From contig PYJD01000023.1 in assembly GCA_003635315.1 (NCBI GenBank), positions 279,273 through 343,272 of the forward strand: a DNA stretch of 64,000 bases, written 5' to 3'. This DNA comes from Candidatus Poribacteria bacterium. Its GTDB lineage: Bacteria > Poribacteria > WGA-4E > WGA-3G. Both the position numbers and the translations under genes were made by a program. Shown here piece by piece: positions 52,975-61,854 of the stretch (positions are counted from its first letter, which is position 1; each line of letters opens with the position of its first letter). The notes beneath the pieces were generated by a model, which saw only the letters and a program-made list of their open reading frames with translations, was not told where the DNA came from and did not search any database.

Positions 52975-53961
52975 ATGAATGAGTTTGTGAGTAGACAAAT
53001 TCATCTAAGAAATAACATTGTTGGATTACCGAAACCAGAAGATTTTCAACTGATTGAAGAAAAGTTATCTGAACTGGGTGATGGACAGGTATTAGTTCAG
53101 AACATCTTTATTTCTGTTGATCCATACATGAGAGGAGGAATGCGTTCAGGCAATTCTGAACAAGCACTACAAGGCGGATGTGTTGGTAAGGTGATTAAAT
53201 CAAACTCCGAAAAATTGAACGTTGGTGACTATGTTATAGGTTATTTAGGATGGAGAGATTTATATATTGCTCTTGCTGATAGTTTACAATTGATCAATTC
53301 CACTATTGCACCACTACAGTCATTCTTAGGGGCAGTAGGAATGCCGGGAAGGACTGCATATTTTGGATTGTTAGATATAGGTCAACCCAAAGATGGAGAG
53401 ACAGTTTTTGTTTCTGCAGCCGCAGGGGCTGTTGGGTCAATTGTATGTCAAATTGCTAAAATCAAAGGTTGTAAAGTTGTTGCAAGTGCTGGAACAGATG
53501 AAAAATTACAATGGTTAACAGAGAAGGCACGAGTTGATGCAGTCCTTAATTACAATCAAGTAGATGACTTAGAAGCTGAACTACGAAAACTCTGTCCAGA
53601 TGGGATTGATATCTATTTTGAAAATGTTGGGGGTATACACCTTCAAACTGCATTGGCAGTAATGAATATGCATGGACGTATCCCATTGTGTGGGATGATT
53701 TCTCAATACAATGACATTGAACCAACACCTGGACCAACTAATTTAAGCTCAGCAATTGGTAAACGGATAAAGATTCAAGGTTTTATTGTTACAGATTACG
53801 AAAACCGTAACCAAGAATTCTACCAAAATATGAGAAAATGGATCGCTGAAGACAAGATCACATGGGAAGAGACAATCATAAATGGTTTAGAAAATGCACC
53901 AGAGGCTTTTATTTCGTTGTTTACTGGAGATAAAATTGGAAAGATCGTTGTCAAAGTATAA
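52975..53961 (+). CDS. NADPH-dependent MDR-family enone/alkenal reductase (PTGR/CurA-like)
   Basis: A 328-residue zinc-independent medium-chain dehydrogenase. NEFVSRQIHLRNNIVGLPKPEDFQLIEE is the start typical of leukotriene B4 12-hydroxydehydrogenase-like and CurA-like reductases. ISVDPYMRGGMR, GMPGRTAYFGLLDIG and the nucleotide-binding FVSAAAGAVGSIVCQIAKIKGCKVVASAGTDEK (A-A-G-A-V-G-S) are clear. Such enzymes reduce alkenals, alkenones or quinones with NADPH and often detoxify. ATG at 52975 follows GGAGAATACT. A hairpin terminator follows at 53990-54024. Confidence 0.88.
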   Translation: MNEFVSRQIHLRNNIVGLPKPEDFQLIEEKLSELGDGQVLVQNIFISVDPYMRGGMRSGNSEQALQGGCVGKVIKSNSEKLNVGDYVIGYLGWRDLYIALADSLQLINSTIAPLQSFLGAVGMPGRTAYFGLLDIGQPKDGETVFVSAAAGAVGSIVCQIAKIKGCKVVASAGTDEKLQWLTEKARVDAVLNYNQVDDLEAELRKLCPDGIDIYFENVGGIHLQTALAVMNMHGRIPLCGMISQYNDIEPTPGPTNLSSAIGKRIKIQGFIVTDYENRNQEFYQNMRKWIAEDKITWEETIINGLENAPEAFISLFTGDKIGKIVVKV

Positions 53962-53989
53962 TCAGTGTAATAAGACATTTTATATAAGA

Positions 53990-54024
53990 ACAAACGCCAA
54001 TTTCTATTTGAAACTGGCGTTTGT
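53990..54024. terminator. Bidirectional terminator
   Basis: ACAAACGCCA pairs perfectly with TGGCGTTTGT, and TTTC/GAAA extends the stem inside. It lies between the convergent reductase (stop 53961) and Gfo/Idh/MocA (stop 54043) genes, with a T-rich tail. Confidence 0.85.
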
Positions 54025-54042
54025 TTGAATGAATTGTATAAA

Positions 54043-55023
54043 TTAGACAAATGCAGCTCTGTCCACATCTGATAGATATACTCGAGCACCGTTTTGTAAA
54101 GCGGATCGGTGAACAGCTGCTTCAAACAAGAGTTCGTTCCAAGCTGCTTCTCCGTCAGCTGGAAATGCTTCGTCATTTTGCATAGCTTTTATAACACCAT
54201 CAGCCATTCTCTTAAATGATTCCGGCATTTCAGGTTTACCGGGTTCGTTATCCCATTTCTCCTCTACTTCAGAATTATTGGCTTTACGTCTGACATATGA
54301 TCCATCCAGACCTTTCGCTTCAGCATAAGACTTATCACCCAAGATTTTTACACGTAATGGATGGTCATCATATCCCCATAAGTTTGTTCCGATCAAAGAG
54401 CCGACGACACCATTTTCCCATCCAATATGAATTAGTCGTTTCCAACCACCACCCTCATGTGGATCACCGGTAACACTAACCCATTCTGGAACACCCATAG
54501 ACCATAATATCTGATCGATAACATGTGACCAACAATTAAAATGGGCGCGGGCATGCAACATACGTATTTCACCAAGATTACCCTCAACCACATCTTCGTG
54601 AAGTTTACGGAAATGTTCCATAAAACGGTAATTGTAATCTATTCCAAATTTCTGGTCGGTTTCACGCCATGCTGCAATTGCAGGTGCAGCAATTGCCAAG
54701 TCTGCTTCACGGACAGTCGCTTGTCCTTGTAAACCGCATAAAGGTTTTTCAGTGAAGACATTTCGTCCAGCAGCAATTAATTCACGTAATGGAGGAATCC
54801 GTCGTGTTTCATTCACAATTAAGAGAACTAACTCGGCATCACTGTTTGCTAACAGTTCTTCAATAGAGGTATACCCCTCTACCCCAAATTTTTCTTTGGC
54901 ATTGTTTAATAGATTCTCATCCATATCACAAACTGCTACGACTTCTGCATCTGGATGATCATGGAAATTTCCACCATGCATCATCCCCATACCCCTACCA
55001 CTAATCAAGGCACATTTTACCAT
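54043..55023 (-). CDS. Gfo/Idh/MocA-family oxidoreductase
   Basis: A 326-residue dehydrogenase. The dinucleotide site is CALISGRGMGMMHGGNFHDH, where the usual G-x-G-x-x-G is G-R-G-M-G, and AEVVAVCDMDE ends strand 2. EKPLCG at about residues 91-96 is the catalytic lysine motif, and the substrate domain has GGWKRLIHIGWENG and DQILWSMG. The usual histidine region is less obvious than in the 14.9-kb paralogue. Start at 55023 follows GAGAGG. Substrate probably a sugar or cyclitol derivative. Not an operon; it is convergent with the reductase gene. Confidence 0.85.
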   Translation of the reverse strand: MVKCALISGRGMGMMHGGNFHDHPDAEVVAVCDMDENLLNNAKEKFGVEGYTSIEELLANSDAELVLLIVNETRRIPPLRELIAAGRNVFTEKPLCGLQGQATVREADLAIAAPAIAAWRETDQKFGIDYNYRFMEHFRKLHEDVVEGNLGEIRMLHARAHFNCWSHVIDQILWSMGVPEWVSVTGDPHEGGGWKRLIHIGWENGVVGSLIGTNLWGYDDHPLRVKILGDKSYAEAKGLDGSYVRRKANNSEVEEKWDNEPGKPEMPESFKRMADGVIKAMQNDEAFPADGEAAWNELLFEAAVHRSALQNGARVYLSDVDRAAFV

Positions 55024-55170
55024 ATTAAATCCTCTCAATTCTAAAATCTTCAGAAGTTTACAATTAGTATAATATCTTGTAAATACAAGAATAAATCACT
55101 TTATCAAATATCTAATTTCAGAGACTACTATAAACAGGTATAAATTATTACTATTTGAGAATCCTCCAAC

Positions 55171-56256
55171 TTACTGCGATACTGATTTAGCACAACGAAA
55201 ACCAATTAAATGACTTGTTCTGGCGGGTTCATTACCGCGTCGATAAGTTATCCAGATTCGAGGTTGTCCACTTTCTACCCAAGATCCACCCCTTATAGAA
55301 CGGGATGAAGATATTTTAAGATATTTCTCATTTATCTCATTAACTGTTTCTTCTCCGCCTATAGGATTCTTCTCAACTATATCTTCAAGAAAATTCCTAT
55401 CATATCGATCTATGCACCACTCCAATACATTACCAACAATATCATAAATCTCAAAATCATTCGGTGGATAATTACCAACAGGTGTAGTGTTACCTGTAAC
55501 ACCCACATTTAATGTATAATTCGCCTTCTTATCATCAATAGTATTTCCCCAAGGATATTTTAGTCCATCTACTCCACCACGAGCAGCTTTTTCCCATTCT
55601 GCTTCTGTTGGAAGCCTCTTATCTAACCATCGCGCATAAGCAACCGATGCATACCAACTGACATATACTACCGGATGATCCGCTTTATCAATTGGGAAGT
55701 TATTGCCATCCCAATTTGAGAGATAATTACCATCATGGAAGTTTGAATCAATGTTCTCTTTATTCCAATTTGGATTTTTATCTATGAACATTTTAAAGTC
55801 TTGATTTGTGACTTCCTTCTGGTCTATATAAAAACTATCCAAATATATAGTTTCTCCTGTTTGCTCCACAGTTCCTGCTTCATCACTTAGATACCCGAAC
55901 TTAAAATCTCCTTCAGGAATTAATACCATACCTTCAGGTATACCAACCTCTGCTTCAATGACTTTATAAGATAGGGTATGATTACCACCATCCCAATCTA
56001 TTTCAATTGTCAAGTCACCCAGTTGAAATGGACCTGAAATAGAAATAGAATCTTCATTCTCGGCAACATCTCCTTTAGATACTGTGAGATTCTCTGGAGT
56101 TCCACTGAATTTCACCAAGATAATAGAATCAGTAGTAATTGTATCCCCATTAGGAGGATTTACTGACAATACCATAATTGAATCTTCTTCACCACAACCG
56201 ATACCAATTACGAAGATAGTCAATATCATTAAGATTGATATATTTCTCTGATACAA
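55171..56256 (-). CDS. SUMF1/FGE-domain lipoprotein
   Basis: A 361-residue lipoprotein, signal MYQRNISILMILTIFVIGIGCGEED with lipobox IGIGC. Residues about 30-110 form an Ig-like beta domain. From residue 115 (GMVLIPEGDFKFGYLSDEAG) it is a SUMF1-type (formylglycine-generating enzyme-like) domain: DSFYIDQKEVTNQDF, PVVYVSWYASVAYARWLDKRLPTEAEWEKAARGG and IRGGSWVESGQPRIWITYRRGNEPARTSHLIGFRCA. The paired active-site cysteines of true FGE enzymes are not visible at the expected place after RGGSW, so it is unlikely to activate the sulfatase. Proteins like this often bind C-type-lectin-like ligands or act in other oxidations. Confidence 0.85.
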   Translation of the reverse strand: MYQRNISILMILTIFVIGIGCGEEDSIMVLSVNPPNGDTITTDSIILVKFSGTPENLTVSKGDVAENEDSISISGPFQLGDLTIEIDWDGGNHTLSYKVIEAEVGIPEGMVLIPEGDFKFGYLSDEAGTVEQTGETIYLDSFYIDQKEVTNQDFKMFIDKNPNWNKENIDSNFHDGNYLSNWDGNNFPIDKADHPVVYVSWYASVAYARWLDKRLPTEAEWEKAARGGVDGLKYPWGNTIDDKKANYTLNVGVTGNTTPVGNYPPNDFEIYDIVGNVLEWCIDRYDRNFLEDIVEKNPIGGEETVNEINEKYLKISSSRSIRGGSWVESGQPRIWITYRRGNEPARTSHLIGFRCAKSVSQ

Positions 56257-56338
56257 TAGTTTTTCCTCTTCAAATTTACCCTTGACTACATAATGAAGTT
56301 CATATACCTATTATTAGACTCACGTTAGTTTATAATAT

Positions 56339-57109
56339 CTAATTCATACTAAATACTTGATTCGTATCTAAGGTTAATATGTCAATAATTTCTTTCTTAA
56401 GGTTAATATAAGAAATATCGGTTGTACATCTTGGTCGTTCTAAATTTATGTCTATTTTCGATTTAATGGATGCTGGTCGTGGTGTCAACACAATAATTCT
56501 ATCCGCAAGACAGAGAGCTTCCTCAACATCATGAGTAATTAGGAGAACTGTCTGTTTTTTCTTACCCCACATCTCCAAAAGGATGGTCTGCATGACAGTT
56601 CGTGTCATTGCATCCAATGCTCCAAATGGTTCATCTAATAGTAAAAACTCCTTATTACAAAGGAGTGTCCTGACCAATGCCACTCGTTGTCGCATACCAC
56701 CAGATAATTGGTTTGGGTAACTATTCTCAAATCCTTGTAGTCCTAACTGTGATAATAAAGATAATGCTTTGGATCTTACATATTCTTCAGTGTCCTTACG
56801 TATTTCCGGTCCGATAAGAACGTTCTTTAATACAGTACGCCAAGGAAGAAGAAGATCCTTCTGTTGCATATATCCGAAAGCATCGGTATGACTATCAACA
56901 TATTCTCCATTTAAGAACATGGCACCACTTTCGGGTGGAATTAGTCCTGCTATAATATTGAAAAGTGTACTTTTCCCGCATCCAGAGGGACCTAATAGTG
57001 CAATAAATTCAGCCTCATTTACTTTAAAGTTAAGGTCTTCAAGAACATTGAGCTTTGTATTTTGAAGATTGAAGGAATGTGTTAATCCTCTAATATGTAG
57101 TTTTGACAT
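56339..57109 (-). CDS. ABC transporter ATP-binding protein of the nitrate/sulfonate/taurine type
   Basis: A 256-residue ATPase of the SsuB/TauB/NrtD group. Walker A LLGPSGCGKSTLFNIIAGL (about residues 33-51), Q-loop GYMQQKDLLLPW, signature NQLSGGMRQRVALVRTLL (about 130-147), Walker B FLLLDEPFGALDAMTR and H-loop LLITHDVEEALCLADRIIVL. All ATPase motifs are intact. The LLPWRTVLKN stretch is typical for this substrate group. No permease or substrate-binding protein is adjacent, so the rest of the transporter lies elsewhere. Start at 57109 (MSKLHIRGLTHSF) is chosen over 57193, which would overlap the upstream gene. Confidence 0.88.
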   Translation of the reverse strand: MSKLHIRGLTHSFNLQNTKLNVLEDLNFKVNEAEFIALLGPSGCGKSTLFNIIAGLIPPESGAMFLNGEYVDSHTDAFGYMQQKDLLLPWRTVLKNVLIGPEIRKDTEEYVRSKALSLLSQLGLQGFENSYPNQLSGGMRQRVALVRTLLCNKEFLLLDEPFGALDAMTRTVMQTILLEMWGKKKQTVLLITHDVEEALCLADRIIVLTPRPASIKSKIDINLERPRCTTDISYINLKKEIIDILTLDTNQVFSMN

Positions 57110-57143
57110 AATATTTAATGATTTAGATATAACTTTGAATATC

Positions 57144-58019
57144 CTATCTTCCACTCCTCCTATCTCGGAAGAAACGTATGAGGGGGAGTACATAAGATTG
57201 GTTAGTCTGTATATCTATTGAATCCACTTGACAATTCTTGAATATATTTTGTCTTTCAATAACGGACTCTGTGTTATGTTTTATGTATAAGTTCCTTATA
57301 TGATTTGACCTTGAGTCAATGAGTTTCCGTTGACCAGTTTCTACGTCCTCTAATTCAATCAATCCAACATTTGGCATCACTGATTCTCTACGATCTTCAA
57401 GAGTAATAGCGATAAGTGTGTGCCTTTTATTCGTCATCCTAAGTTGTTTTTGATAATCAGAATCCTTAAAATCTGATATAAGAAAGATGACACTATGTGG
57501 TTTTAATACTTGATCAGCAAACCTTAAAGCTTGTGTTATATCTGTTCCCTTATGATTGGGTTGAAACCGTAATATATCTCTTACGACCCTTAGTACATGC
57601 TTTTTTCCCTTTTGTGGTGGAACGTAGTGTTCAACAGAATTTGTAAAACAGATTAACCCAACTTTATCACTGTTTTTAATTGCCGAGAAAGCTAACAAGG
57701 CAGTTATTTCAGCTGCGATTTCCGCTTTTGTCTCATCAATACTTCCAAATAAGGTGGATGCACTTAGATCCACAATCAACATCATAACCAATTCGCGTTC
57801 TTCAATATATTTTTTCACAAAAGGCTGTCCCATACGAGCCGTAACATTCCAATCAATAGTTCTGATTTCATCTCCTTCTTGGTATTCTCGGACTTCATCG
57901 AAGGTTAAACCTTGACCTTTAAAAAAACTCTTGTATTCACCTGCGAATACAGTGTTTACTAAACGGTTAGTGAATATATCAATCCGTTGAATTTTCTTAA
58001 GGAGGTCTTTCTCTTCCAT
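57144..58019 (-). CDS. DUF58/vWA-like protein
   Basis: A 291-residue cytoplasmic protein. The family hallmark GQGLTFDEVREYQEGDEIRTIDWNVTARMGQPFVKKYIEERELVMMLIVDLSAS occurs at about residues 34-87, containing the DUF58 R-x-Y-x-x-G-D-x-x-R-x-I-D-W-x-x-x-A core and the D-x-S-x-S metal-ion-type motif of vWA domains (LIVDLSAST). DUF58 genes usually lie beside MoxR ATPases and transmembrane partners; none is seen here. The ABC ATPase gene follows about 35 bases later. It is probably part of an unknown assembly or stress system. Confidence 0.87.
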   Translation of the reverse strand: MEEKDLLKKIQRIDIFTNRLVNTVFAGEYKSFFKGQGLTFDEVREYQEGDEIRTIDWNVTARMGQPFVKKYIEERELVMMLIVDLSASTLFGSIDETKAEIAAEITALLAFSAIKNSDKVGLICFTNSVEHYVPPQKGKKHVLRVVRDILRFQPNHKGTDITQALRFADQVLKPHSVIFLISDFKDSDYQKQLRMTNKRHTLIAITLEDRRESVMPNVGLIELEDVETGQRKLIDSRSNHIRNLYIKHNTESVIERQNIFKNCQVDSIDIQTNQSYVLPLIRFFRDRRSGR

Positions 58020-58119
58020 TACAAACCAAATTATAGATTTTCATTGATTAATTCACTACATGCCATTATATTATCAAAAGTCGGATTAGAAATCAATGCA
58101 AAATAGATATGGAGGCAGG

Positions 58120-58953
58120 ATGGAATTCAAGTATATTGAAGGTACAAAAGCTGAACTATATAATGAAATAGAGACTGGGTTTATCAAGCATGTGGTATTT
58201 GATTTTGATGGAACTATCTCATTGATTCGGGATGGATGGCAAAACATTATGGTTCCAATGATGGTTGAGTTGCTACAGAAAGAGACAACAACCAATGAAT
58301 CACAAGAAGATCTTGAATCCATCGTAGTTGAGTTTGTTGATAGACTTACAGGTAAACAAACTATATATCAGATGATACAGTTAGTTGATGAGATTGAAAA
58401 AAGAGGAGGTATGCCAAAAGATCCTCTTACCTATAAAGATGAATATAACAAACGTCTACTTCCAATTGTAGACCAGAGAATTTCTGACTTATCAAATGGG
58501 AAAATTAATCCTGAGACGCTACGGGTACCGAAATCATACGAATTTCTCAAACAACTATATGATATGGGTATAAAATGCTATCTTGCCAGTGGCACAGATG
58601 TAGAATTTGTGAAGAATGAAGCACAACTCCTTGGTGTTGCTAAATATCTTACGGGTGGAATATATGGGGCACTACGGGAATATAAGAAATTCTCAAAGGC
58701 TATGGTAATTCAGAAAATACTGAACGATTTTAATCTATCGGGGAAGGAACTGTTAATTATTGGAGATGGCTATGTGGAGATTGAAAATGCAAAGGCTGTA
58801 AATGCTATAGCCATTGGGGTCGCATCAATTGAAGACAATATCTACAATATGAATGCTGATAAACGTGAAAGATTGATAGGTGTGGGTGCAGATATTATCA
58901 TTGATGATTTCAGTGAAGGAAAAAAACTTATTGAATATCTATTTAGCAGCTAA
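58120..58953 (+). CDS. HAD-superfamily phosphatase
   Basis: A 277-residue hydrolase. The nucleophile motif is VVFDFDGTISLIRDGWQNIM (DxDGT at about residues 27-31), motif II is CYLASGTDVEFVKNEA (S/T near 160) and motif IV is LIIGDGYVEIENAKAVNAIAIGVAS (G-D-G, near 215). The large helical insertion between motif I and II (cap C1 type) fits phosphoglycolate-phosphatase-like enzymes. The substrate is unknown. ATG at 58120 is chosen because GGAGG is spaced four bases upstream; the 58096 start is unlikely. It is divergent from the DUF58 gene, with 100 bases between. Confidence 0.85.
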   Translation: MEFKYIEGTKAELYNEIETGFIKHVVFDFDGTISLIRDGWQNIMVPMMVELLQKETTTNESQEDLESIVVEFVDRLTGKQTIYQMIQLVDEIEKRGGMPKDPLTYKDEYNKRLLPIVDQRISDLSNGKINPETLRVPKSYEFLKQLYDMGIKCYLASGTDVEFVKNEAQLLGVAKYLTGGIYGALREYKKFSKAMVIQKILNDFNLSGKELLIIGDGYVEIENAKAVNAIAIGVASIEDNIYNMNADKRERLIGVGADIIIDDFSEGKKLIEYLFSS

Positions 58954-58980
58954 TACACGTCTATATAGTCAAAACCACCG

Positions 58981-59045
58981 GTGTCAATTCAACACATTTC
59001 CCAAACCTACCTGTAATGTGGAACGGGTTAAATTGACACCTATAA
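58981..59045. repeat. Inverted GGTGTCAATT / AATTGACACC pair
   Basis: GGTGTCAATT near 58980 and AATTGACACC near 59031 are perfect 10-bp inverted repeats around about 40 bases. The TAAATTGACACCTAT block is also seen, with small changes, near 34711, 34854 and 10312, which hints at a dispersed element. No gene is present between 58954 and 59116. Confidence 0.45.
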
Positions 59046-59116
59046 TCATTCAGATGTAAACACCGAAAAATTTAGCGTGTACTACCCACAGTCAATAAGT
59101 GTAGTGAATATTTGAT

Positions 59117-59656
59117 TTATCTATCTTTTATCTCACCCCATAACACCGTTGTTTTCCCTTTCGCCTTTACATCCAAATTTTCATTATTTGGTTCAGAGAC
59201 ATTTGATATAATAAAATTGTCTACGACAAAATGTGATAATGGAACCTCACCCGTGTAAGCTATAATTCCAAGTACATCTACATAAGGTAGGTTGGGATCA
59301 TCAAATTCGAGAATATGCTCTCCTTCAGATCGTAATTCAAAATTACCTTTATTGAAATTGATTTCTATATTCTTCAGTGGACCATAATTTACCTTTGGAT
59401 TTTGCCCTCGGAATGCTATAGGTCCCCATATACCTTTGTGTAGAAAATCATAAGAACGTCTGTATATGTTTCCATCATGGGTTCGCTGTCCAATTATTAT
59501 ACCAACACCAGTATTTACAGCTTCAAGAACATCCATTTTTACGTTTAATGTTTCAGCTTTTATTGGAAACCCAGCAAATTCTAAGACATAAGTTTGGATT
59601 CCAGCGTGGTGTTGCTCTGGTTCAATCCAAACATCTAATGTTCCATCTTTTGTCTG
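59117..59656 (-). pseudogene. C-terminal continuation of the WD40 protein after an in-frame TGA
   Basis: Directly after TGA at 59659-59657 the same frame continues QTKDGTLDVWIEPEQHHAGI, then QTYVLEFAGFPIKAETLNVKMDVLE and on to a stop at 59117. This second domain matches the first jelly-roll-like domain of the upstream protein block by block (STxQTKDGTLDV against ATWEINDGQLGV, and EFAGFPIKAETLNVK against EFTAFPINAEQLRVK). The stop codon sits exactly where the first domain has Trp (TGG). Thus either a TGG-to-TGA mutation, a sequencing error, or stop read-through. A free-standing protein from 59536 would start mid-domain. Confidence 0.65.
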
Positions 59657-61390
59657 TCATGTAGACCTATTTTCAATTATTTCATCTCTTGATTGCTTCC
59701 AAGATTTTAGTTCTGAATCATTGAAATTCTCAACCCATGCATCTCTAATAACGATATTTTCACCATCCAAATTCTCATCCGGATTAATCTTCACGGGACC
59801 TTTGTTTGGAATAGTTGGACCTGAAATTTCAAAATCGTCCAGAATTGCTAACGCATTATCTCTACAACCATCTACGAACATTGCAATTCCAACATAGTTT
59901 ATTTTATCTATACCACTTTCTTTAAAGTCAACGATATATTGCCCTTCAGAGAATAGGTAGAAATCCCCATGATCGAATATCACATCAATTTCGCTGATAT
60001 TGTAGCCTATTGATGGTGCAGCATTATATGCAAAATTATCTGGATTACCAATTTTATGATTTCCAAAAAGATAGGTATGTTGAAATTGACGCACAAATAA
60101 ACTCTCTGGCTCTTTTCCTATGTAAATACCAGCAAACGCATTATCTGTTGAATTCACCTTCAGTTTTACTCTAAGTTGCTCTGCATTAATGGGAAATGCG
60201 GTAAATTCAAGTGTAGTATTTGTCTCTTGAGCAAGTTCATTTCTAATGTTTAACCGACTTCGACAGAATGGTAGTGTGGTAACGCCAAGTTGACCATCAT
60301 TTATTTCCCAAGTAGCTCTGTCCCGTTGATGTTCAAGTCTTGTCCATGAATTTAGATTATCATCGAAATCTTCAACCCATATATTCACATTTTCATCCAG
60401 AAGTGCTTCAGGAATTTCAGGTATTTCTAAATCCTCTGGGGGTGTGATATTCCAAAGCCTAACAAGGTTATCAAATCCAATACTTGCTAATGTCCTACCA
60501 TCTGGGTCAAATGCTATGTCATGTATTTCCATTTCGTTATCTTTCAGATCTTGAAGATGGATGCCTTTTTTCATATCCCACAAACTTATCTCACCATTAT
60601 CTTTACCTGTAGCAAGAATTCGTCCATCCTGACTAATATCAACACAAAAGAGAAATCTACCTAAGTCTTTATCTATGCTTCGTATATTAATTCCTGTATT
60701 TGCATCCCAAATATCTATAGCACCCCATCCAACTGCAGCTAATGTAAATTCCTCAGAACTAAATTCAACATCAAATACATCATGTCCTGTTGGTTTGAGA
60801 GTATGTACAAGTGCGCCAGTATTGGTATTCCATACATTGACACTCAAATCTTTATAGGCACCACTTGCAAGAAGTGAACCATCCGCACTGAAGGATAACC
60901 CATCAAGATTAGCTGCCTCCCATGTACGAATTAATTCACCTGTTTTAGTATTCCAAATGTCTATATGTCCATCTCGACTTCCTGTGGCAAGAATATCTTC
61001 AACGGGGGAAAAAGCAACATCTCCTATAAAGGCTTGATTTCCATTCAGTACTTTAAGGAGTGCACCTGTTTCAGGATTCCAGAGATTTATAACTTTCTCA
61101 TTGCCTCCACCACTTGCAAGAATAGTTCCATCACGGCTAAATTCCAATCCTGATCCACGAATTGTATTAATTGTTCTCAAGAGTTGTCCAGAATCAGGAT
61201 TCCATAGACGTATAGTTGCATCAAGACTATATGTTGCAAGGATTTCTCCGTCAGGACTATATGCAATATTAATGATATGATCTGTGTGTCCACTGAGCAC
61301 TAAATCTGGTGTATCTGCTACAAGTGTTAGGGGTAATAACAGTGCAAGTATTGAAATACAAATTAGGTTCATGAAAAGTTTGACTATCAT
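59657..61390 (-). CDS. Exported WD40-propeller protein with a C-terminal concanavalin-like domain
   Basis: A 577-residue exported protein, signal VKLFMNLICISILALLLPLTLVA. Seven WD40-type repeats are visible (for example LSGHTDHIINIAYSPDGEILATYSLDATIRLWN), ending near residue 330 at IGFDNLVRLWN. A jelly-roll-like domain follows (about 345-540: EDFDDNLNSWTRLEHQRDRATWEINDGQLGV, then VDGCRDNALAILDDFEISGP), and a second copy begins (ENFNDSELKSWKQSRDE) but is cut at TGA 59659-59657. The intact design would be about 757 residues. Likely a surface-associated binding protein. It is the last minus-strand gene before the tRNA cluster. Confidence 0.75.
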   Translation of the reverse strand: MIVKLFMNLICISILALLLPLTLVADTPDLVLSGHTDHIINIAYSPDGEILATYSLDATIRLWNPDSGQLLRTINTIRGSGLEFSRDGTILASGGGNEKVINLWNPETGALLKVLNGNQAFIGDVAFSPVEDILATGSRDGHIDIWNTKTGELIRTWEAANLDGLSFSADGSLLASGAYKDLSVNVWNTNTGALVHTLKPTGHDVFDVEFSSEEFTLAAVGWGAIDIWDANTGINIRSIDKDLGRFLFCVDISQDGRILATGKDNGEISLWDMKKGIHLQDLKDNEMEIHDIAFDPDGRTLASIGFDNLVRLWNITPPEDLEIPEIPEALLDENVNIWVEDFDDNLNSWTRLEHQRDRATWEINDGQLGVTTLPFCRSRLNIRNELAQETNTTLEFTAFPINAEQLRVKLKVNSTDNAFAGIYIGKEPESLFVRQFQHTYLFGNHKIGNPDNFAYNAAPSIGYNISEIDVIFDHGDFYLFSEGQYIVDFKESGIDKINYVGIAMFVDGCRDNALAILDDFEISGPTIPNKGPVKINPDENLDGENIVIRDAWVENFNDSELKSWKQSRDEIIENRST

Positions 61391-61463
61391 ATCTAATTTC
61401 TCCTATAACAGTTGTATTACGTAGAAATATAGACCCGATATAATTGGTATTCTGTTGGAAGAA

Positions 61464-61537
61464 TGGGTGGTACAGGACTTGAACCTGTGACCTCTTGCAT
61501 GTCAAGCAAACGCTCTAGCCACCTGAGCTAACCACCC
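61464..61537 (-). tRNA. tRNA-Val (GAC)
   Basis: On the minus strand the gene begins GGGTGGTTAGCTCAGG and ends ACCACCC plus discriminator A; no CCA is encoded. The acceptor stem GGGTGGT/ACCACCC is perfect. The anticodon loop TTGACAT in stem TTTGC/GCAAG reads GAC (Val). T-arm ACAGG-TTCAAGT-CCTGT. It is the last of three tRNA genes in one transcript. Confidence 0.95.
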
Positions 61538-61551
61538 AAAGGATAGGATAT

Positions 61552-61626
61552 TGGAGGTGGCGGTCGGAATCGAACCGACGAATGAGAGTTTTGCAGACTC
61601 TGGCCTTACCACTTGGCGACGCCACC
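61552..61626 (-). tRNA. tRNA-Cys (GCA)
   Basis: The minus strand begins GGTGGCGTCGCCAAGTGG and ends CGCCACC-T-CCA with encoded CCA. The anticodon loop CTGCAAA within AGAGT/ACTCT gives GCA (Cys). The discriminator is U73, a known identity base of tRNA-Cys. Confidence 0.95.
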
Positions 61627-61630
61627 AATA

Positions 61631-61705
61631 TGGAGCGGGAGACGAGATTTGAACTCGCGACTTCCACCTTGGCAAGGTGGAGCTCTACCACTGAGCTACT
61701 CCCGC
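61631..61705 (-). tRNA. tRNA-Gly (GCC)
   Basis: The minus strand begins GCGGGAGTAGCTCAGTGG and ends CTCCCGC-T-CCA with encoded CCA. The anticodon loop TTGCCAA in CCACC/GGTGG gives GCC (Gly). It is the first gene of the Gly-Cys-Val cluster, with spacers of 4 and 14 bases. Confidence 0.96.
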
Positions 61706-61752
61706 AAACTAATAGATCAGTTCATAATTTTGACCCATCTAAAAGCAAAAAT

Positions 61753-61781
61753 ATAATACCATACTATAGGTTTAATGTCAA
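61753..61781 (-). promoter_or_regulatory. Sigma70 promoter of the tRNA cluster
   Basis: On the minus strand: TTGACA at 61781-61776, a 17-base spacer and TATTAT at 61758-61753. One hexamer is perfect and the other matches 5 of 6. The predicted start is about 40 bases before tRNA-Gly. Confidence 0.75.
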
Positions 61782-61854
61782 ATAATTTGTAATGGTTACA
61801 GACATCATTCAATTATCAAATAATTACTAACTTCTTCCATATGAAGTATACTCA

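Noticed and set aside
55171..56256. Functional formylglycine-generating enzyme for the sulfatase
   Set aside because: The paired active-site cysteines are not seen and the two genes are 6 kb apart with unrelated genes between.
59657..59659. Alternative genetic code with TGA as tryptophan
   Set aside because: Several intact genes (for example the PhyH gene ending at 3565 and the microprotein at 46029) terminate properly at TGA with normal family lengths, and Trp is otherwise TGG. One stop at a Trp position is better explained by mutation, error or local read-through.
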